Source of the DNA: Desulfobacterales bacterium
Lineage (GTDB): Bacteria > Desulfobacterota > Desulfobacteria > Desulfobacterales > C00003106
DNA: 7,772 nucleotides
Direction of reading: 5' to 3'
Assembly: GCA_030672555.1 (NCBI GenBank)
Contig: DAOVGD010000015.1
Span: forward strand, 1-7,772
Below the pieces are notes generated by a model that did not search any database, was not told where the DNA came from, and saw nothing but the letters and a program-made list of their open reading frames with translations. This document shows, in pieces, positions 5,395-7,772 of the stretch (position 1 is the first letter of the stretch; every line of letters begins with the position of its first letter). A program made the translations under genes and the position numbers.

Positions 5395-5688
5395 ATGGAA
5401 GCCGGTAAAAAGACTGATTTGATCAAGATTATCGATAAGAGCACTGAAGATCTGCACGATCGGATTGATATGCAGCGGCACATCCTGACCGCTGTCATAG
5501 AGAAGAAGATAAAAAAGGTTGAGATATGTCCTGACTGTATCTTCTCAGATTGTCCGCATAAGAAGAGGTTGAGAGATGTCTTAACCGAGGCTATAGGAGT
5601 CTTGGAAGATACCAAAAAGGCGTTTAAATCAAAGAGATTGGAGGTGTTGCGCAAAAGGTTTATCCAACTACTGGCAGAAAGTGATTAG
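5395..5688 (+). CDS. Unknown 97-residue helical protein with a Cys3-His cluster
   Basis: ATG 5395 has GGAGG 5 nt upstream (5385-5389); a GTG at 5389 lies inside that Shine-Dalgarno and is unlikely to be the start. The protein is predicted mostly helical and highly charged. Residues 1-42 form one helical block. CPDCIFSDCPH (45-55) gives Cys45, Cys48, Cys53 and His55, a likely Zn(II) or other metal site. A second helical block follows with EAIGVLEDTKKAFKSKRLEVLRKRF (65-89). There is no signal peptide and no membrane segment. It lies 61 nt before a histidine kinase on the same strand and behind a candidate metal-controlled promoter. A small cytoplasmic metal or redox sensor feeding the kinase is a reasonable guess. 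I do not recognise a named family with certainty. Confidence 0.8.
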   Translation: MEAGKKTDLIKIIDKSTEDLHDRIDMQRHILTAVIEKKIKKVEICPDCIFSDCPHKKRLRDVLTEAIGVLEDTKKAFKSKRLEVLRKRFIQLLAESD

Positions 5689-5749
5689 GTGGTAAGGGAT
5701 ATCTTACGACCCTTCGAATCCCTATTGAACCAATGATGGAGGACGTTAA

Positions 5750-6658
5750 ATGAAACCTGTCATATCAGAAATAATAAAGACTAAGAAGACCCTGGAAAGT
5801 CTGTCTGATCACATGAATAAGTCCATGGGTGCTATTAATGTAGCCATGAATTCCGTTGAACATATATTCACTGAATATATCCATGCCCAAAAGATGGAAT
5901 CTGTCGAGCTTATGGCTGGAGGCATAGCTCATGACTTCAGAAATTTTGTAATGGTCATTTCGGCCAGGGCAGGCAAAATCAAGAATCTTACCAGCGATAA
6001 GAAAATTATCAGGCATTCACAGCAAATACTCGATGTGTGTGAGGAAGCATCGAATCTGGTGAACAATATGCTAACTCTGGCCAAAAGCAATAACATACAA
6101 AAGCGGCACATAGATTTAAATAGAGAGGTAGAAGGCACGATTGATTCTTTAAAAGTGATGCCGGCAGAGAACATTAGATGCGAAATCACTGTTGACAAAA
6201 GATTGCCCTTTATATGGGGTGATCCCACACAAGTATCCCGGCTGATAGCAAATCTGACAAACAATGCAAAAGATGCCATGCCGGACGGAGGTATTATCAA
6301 GGTGATGACCGCAAAGAAGATCGTGAGAGAGGTTGACTGCCATGCCCATGCCAACGCCAGAACGGGTCAATTTGCTACCCTCACCATTTCAGATACAGGG
6401 CCGGGAATTCCGAAGAACATACTTTCCCGTATTTTTGATCCGTTTTTTTCTACAAAGAAGGGCAAAGACCATGCCGGCTTTGGTTTGGCTATCGTTTATT
6501 CCATAGTGGAGAAACATATGGGATGGATCGATGTGGGGAGTGAAGAAGGAAAAGGGACAACGTTCACAATATATTTTCCAATCCTCAACGAAGTGAAAGG
6601 CGTTTCCAGACGAGTGGAAATCAATGAAAGGAGGAAATCATGTCAGTTCTTATTGTAG
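5750..6658 (+). CDS. Soluble sensor-less histidine kinase
   Basis: This 302-residue kinase has GGAGG 7 nt before the ATG. Residues 1-50 are an amphipathic, probably coiled-coil segment with no PAS, GAF or membrane domain. The phosphoacceptor H box is VELMAGGIAHDFRNFV (His61). The ATPase domain has the N box ANLTNNAKDAM with Asn172, the G1 box DTGPGIP (215-221), the F box IFDPFFSTKK (228-237) and the G2 box GFGLAIV (243-249), so it should be active. The HDF(N/R)N H box places it in the NtrB-like group. The C-terminal 20-odd residues after FTIYFPI look non-conserved and overlap the next frame by 19 nt. No response regulator is visible nearby. Input probably comes from a partner protein, perhaps the 97-residue Cys/His protein encoded just upstream. 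Confidence 0.92.
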   Translation: MKPVISEIIKTKKTLESLSDHMNKSMGAINVAMNSVEHIFTEYIHAQKMESVELMAGGIAHDFRNFVMVISARAGKIKNLTSDKKIIRHSQQILDVCEEASNLVNNMLTLAKSNNIQKRHIDLNREVEGTIDSLKVMPAENIRCEITVDKRLPFIWGDPTQVSRLIANLTNNAKDAMPDGGIIKVMTAKKIVREVDCHAHANARTGQFATLTISDTGPGIPKNILSRIFDPFFSTKKGKDHAGFGLAIVYSIVEKHMGWIDVGSEEGKGTTFTIYFPILNEVKGVSRRVEINERRKSCQFLL

Positions 6659-6776
6659 GTGGAGACAAAATAAATACCCCGGCCCAAAAATTAACCGATT
6701 CCGGTGCAACCCGAATCACCCACTGGACGGCAAGGAACCGGTGATTCAAAATGATTATGATAAAGCAAGGCAATAG
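6640..6776 (+). pseudogene. Frameshifted DUF2325 N-terminal stub
   Basis: After AAAGGAGG and inside the kinase's last codons, ATG 6640 opens a 34-residue frame: MSVLIVGGDKI, then KLTDSGATRITHW, then TARNR and a stop at 6742-6744. The start MSVLIVGGD and the later GA-x-x-I-x-HW are the hallmark opening of DUF2325 proteins, which are normally about 90-110 residues here. The expected next residues are T-G-(R/K). The -1 frame, beginning GGC at 6729, reads G-K-E-P-V-I-Q-N-D-Y-D-K-A-R-Q before its own stop at 6774. A single-base loss near 6728 would explain this. The rest of the domain is not seen before the ftsY end, though a D-M-I-F-x-L-D fragment appears near 6781. The gene was probably translationally coupled to the kinase and is now broken. 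The function of DUF2325 is not settled. Confidence 0.65.
6713..6747. repeat. 8-bp inverted repeat between the convergent operons
   Basis: GAATCACC (6713-6720) and GGTGATTC (6740-6747) are exact reverse complements around a 19-bp loop. The right arm contains the stop of the DUF2325 stub. It lies past the end of ftsY on the minus strand and could act as a weak terminator, but the loop is long and the nearest T-rich stretch is more than 15 nt away. Confidence 0.4.
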
Positions 6777-6800
6777 AGGGGATATGATATTTGAACTGGA

Positions 6801-7772
6801 TCAAGAAAACAGCGCGTCAACGAACTCTTTTGCGTCAAAGTCCTGAAGGTCTTCTATCTGTTCTCCGATGCCGATATACTGAAGAGGGATCTTTAGTTCG
6901 TTACAAATCCCTACCGCAATCCCCCCCTTGGCAGTGCCGTCGAGCTTTGTCAAAGCAATCCCTGTAATATTAATCGCTTCGTGAAATACCTGAGCCTGTG
7001 AGATAGCATTTTGGCCGGTGGTGGCATCGAGCACCAAAAGGACTTCATGGGGTGCATCAGGGCATTTTCGACTGATCACTCTATGGACCTTTTGTAATTC
7101 TTTCATCAGGTTTACCTTTGTATGCAATCTCCCTGCAGTATCAATGATCACTACGTCAATATTTCTCGCCTGGGCAGCCTCAATTCCGTCAAAGACCACA
7201 GCAGATGGGTCTGAACCCTGCTTTTGTCGGATTACATCCGCTCCGACCCGTTCACCCCATATTTCGAGCTGCTCAATAGCAGCGGCGCGGAAGGTGTCGC
7301 CTGCAATAAGCAGGACGTCCTTTCCTTCTTTCTTATACCTGGCTGCGATTTTTCCGATGGTGGTGGTTTTACCGACTCCGTTCACCCCCACGACTATAAT
7401 GACATACGGTTTTTGGTGCGCTATCCTGGGAGGAGCCGGGGGGGACTGAAGAAAACCCATAATCTCTTCCACAAGAGTCTCTTTAAGTTGCTCCGGGTTG
7501 TTGAGAAGCTTTCGTGCTACCTTTTCCTGCACACTTTCAATTAACTCCATGGTAGTCTGGACACCTATGTCGGATGTGATAAGGATCTCTTCCAGTTCTT
7601 CCAGCAATTCGTCGTCAATCTCTTTTTTGCCGAGAAAGAGCCGATCCATCCGGCTTACAAGTGCCGTTCGTGTTTTGGAGAGCCGGCCTCTTAACCGTTT
7701 AAAAAAACCTCCTTTGTTTTCGGGAGGTTCCGGTTCAGGGGCCGGAGTAAGTTGTTCGGATGGTTCAACCGG
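6801..7772 (-). CDS. ftsY: Signal recognition particle receptor FtsY, N terminus outside window
   Basis: FtsY is the SRP receptor GTPase that docks ribosome-SRP complexes at the inner membrane for co-translational insertion of membrane proteins. The visible 323 residues stay open to the window edge, so the first in-frame ATG (7649) is internal. Numbered from the first visible residue, an acidic Pro/Glu-rich A domain (1-20) is followed by GGFFKRLRGRL (21-31), the amphipathic membrane-targeting helix. The N domain (about 32-105) comes next, then the G domain: G1 GVNGVGKTT (129-137), the insertion-box DTFRAAAIEQL (159-169), G3 DTAGR (211-215) and G4 TKLDG (275-279). The C terminus ends FVDALFS. 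It is intact and is a housekeeping gene converging on the kinase operon; no functional link to the Feo genes is implied. Confidence 0.97.
   Translation of the reverse strand, partial: PVEPSEQLTPAPEPEPPENKGGFFKRLRGRLSKTRTALVSRMDRLFLGKKEIDDELLEELEEILITSDIGVQTTMELIESVQEKVARKLLNNPEQLKETLVEEIMGFLQSPPAPPRIAHQKPYVIIVVGVNGVGKTTTIGKIAARYKKEGKDVLLIAGDTFRAAAIEQLEIWGERVGADVIRQKQGSDPSAVVFDGIEAAQARNIDVVIIDTAGRLHTKVNLMKELQKVHRVISRKCPDAPHEVLLVLDATTGQNAISQAQVFHEAINITGIALTKLDGTAKGGIAVGICNELKIPLQYIGIGEQIEDLQDFDAKEFVDALFS

Noticed and set aside
5692..5707. GTAAG-N6-CTTAC hairpin between the 97-residue protein gene and the kinase
   Set aside because: The stem is only 5 bp with no T-run; it is too weak to call a terminator or an operator.
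6750..6764. Fur box (ATGATTATGATAA resembles part of the GATAATGATTATC consensus)
   Set aside because: It is a partial match lying inside the decayed DUF2325 region, with no promoter or gene start downstream.
7018..7544. Plus-strand open frames across the right end
   Set aside because: They are antisense to ftsY, whose GTPase motifs are complete in frame.

Overview
The window looks like chromosomal DNA of an anaerobic, Gram-negative bacterium, most likely a member of the Desulfobacterota (the former Deltaproteobacteria). This rests on a doubled feoA next to a long FeoB with a lysine-rich insertion, a DtxR-type (not Fur) regulator, a short soluble histidine kinase, and AT-rich intergenic spacers filled with short iterated repeats. 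No rRNA, tRNA, CRISPR array or insertion sequence is visible. Assignment below phylum is not possible from this sequence alone.

Layout: positions 1-4420 (minus strand) hold a ferrous-iron uptake locus, read in the order feoA1, feoA2, feoB, a 106-residue exported protein, and an exported DUF4198 protein cut by the window edge. feoA1, feoA2 and feoB are tightly packed: 11 nt separate the feoA genes, and feoA2 and feoB share an ATGA overlap. The two exported genes follow after repeat-rich gaps of 163 and 108 nt. They resemble NikL and NikK, the accessory periplasmic components of ECF nickel transporters, yet here they sit downstream of FeoB with no NikMQO in view. This pairing is the most interesting feature of the window.

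Positions 4421-4644 form a divergent control region. It has a perfect 13-bp inverted repeat whose two arms each carry an outward-facing TTGACA, plus a candidate metalloregulator site. To the right, on the plus strand, is a DtxR/MntR-family regulator with its own terminator. A second promoter follows with a 16/18-identical copy of the candidate operator. Behind it lies the stub of a second FeoB (41 codons), then an unknown 97-residue Cys/His protein, a sensorless histidine kinase, and a frameshifted DUF2325 stub. ftsY, the signal-recognition-particle receptor gene, converges from the right edge and is cut at its N terminus.

Reading as a whole: the regulator probably senses Fe(II) or Mn(II) and controls itself, the Feo locus and the second promoter. 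FeoA1, FeoA2 and FeoB form the cytoplasmic-membrane Fe(II) importer. The two exported proteins may handle metal on the periplasmic side. The region between the regulator and ftsY looks like a partly decayed second Feo-linked operon in which only the Cys/His protein and the kinase remain intact.
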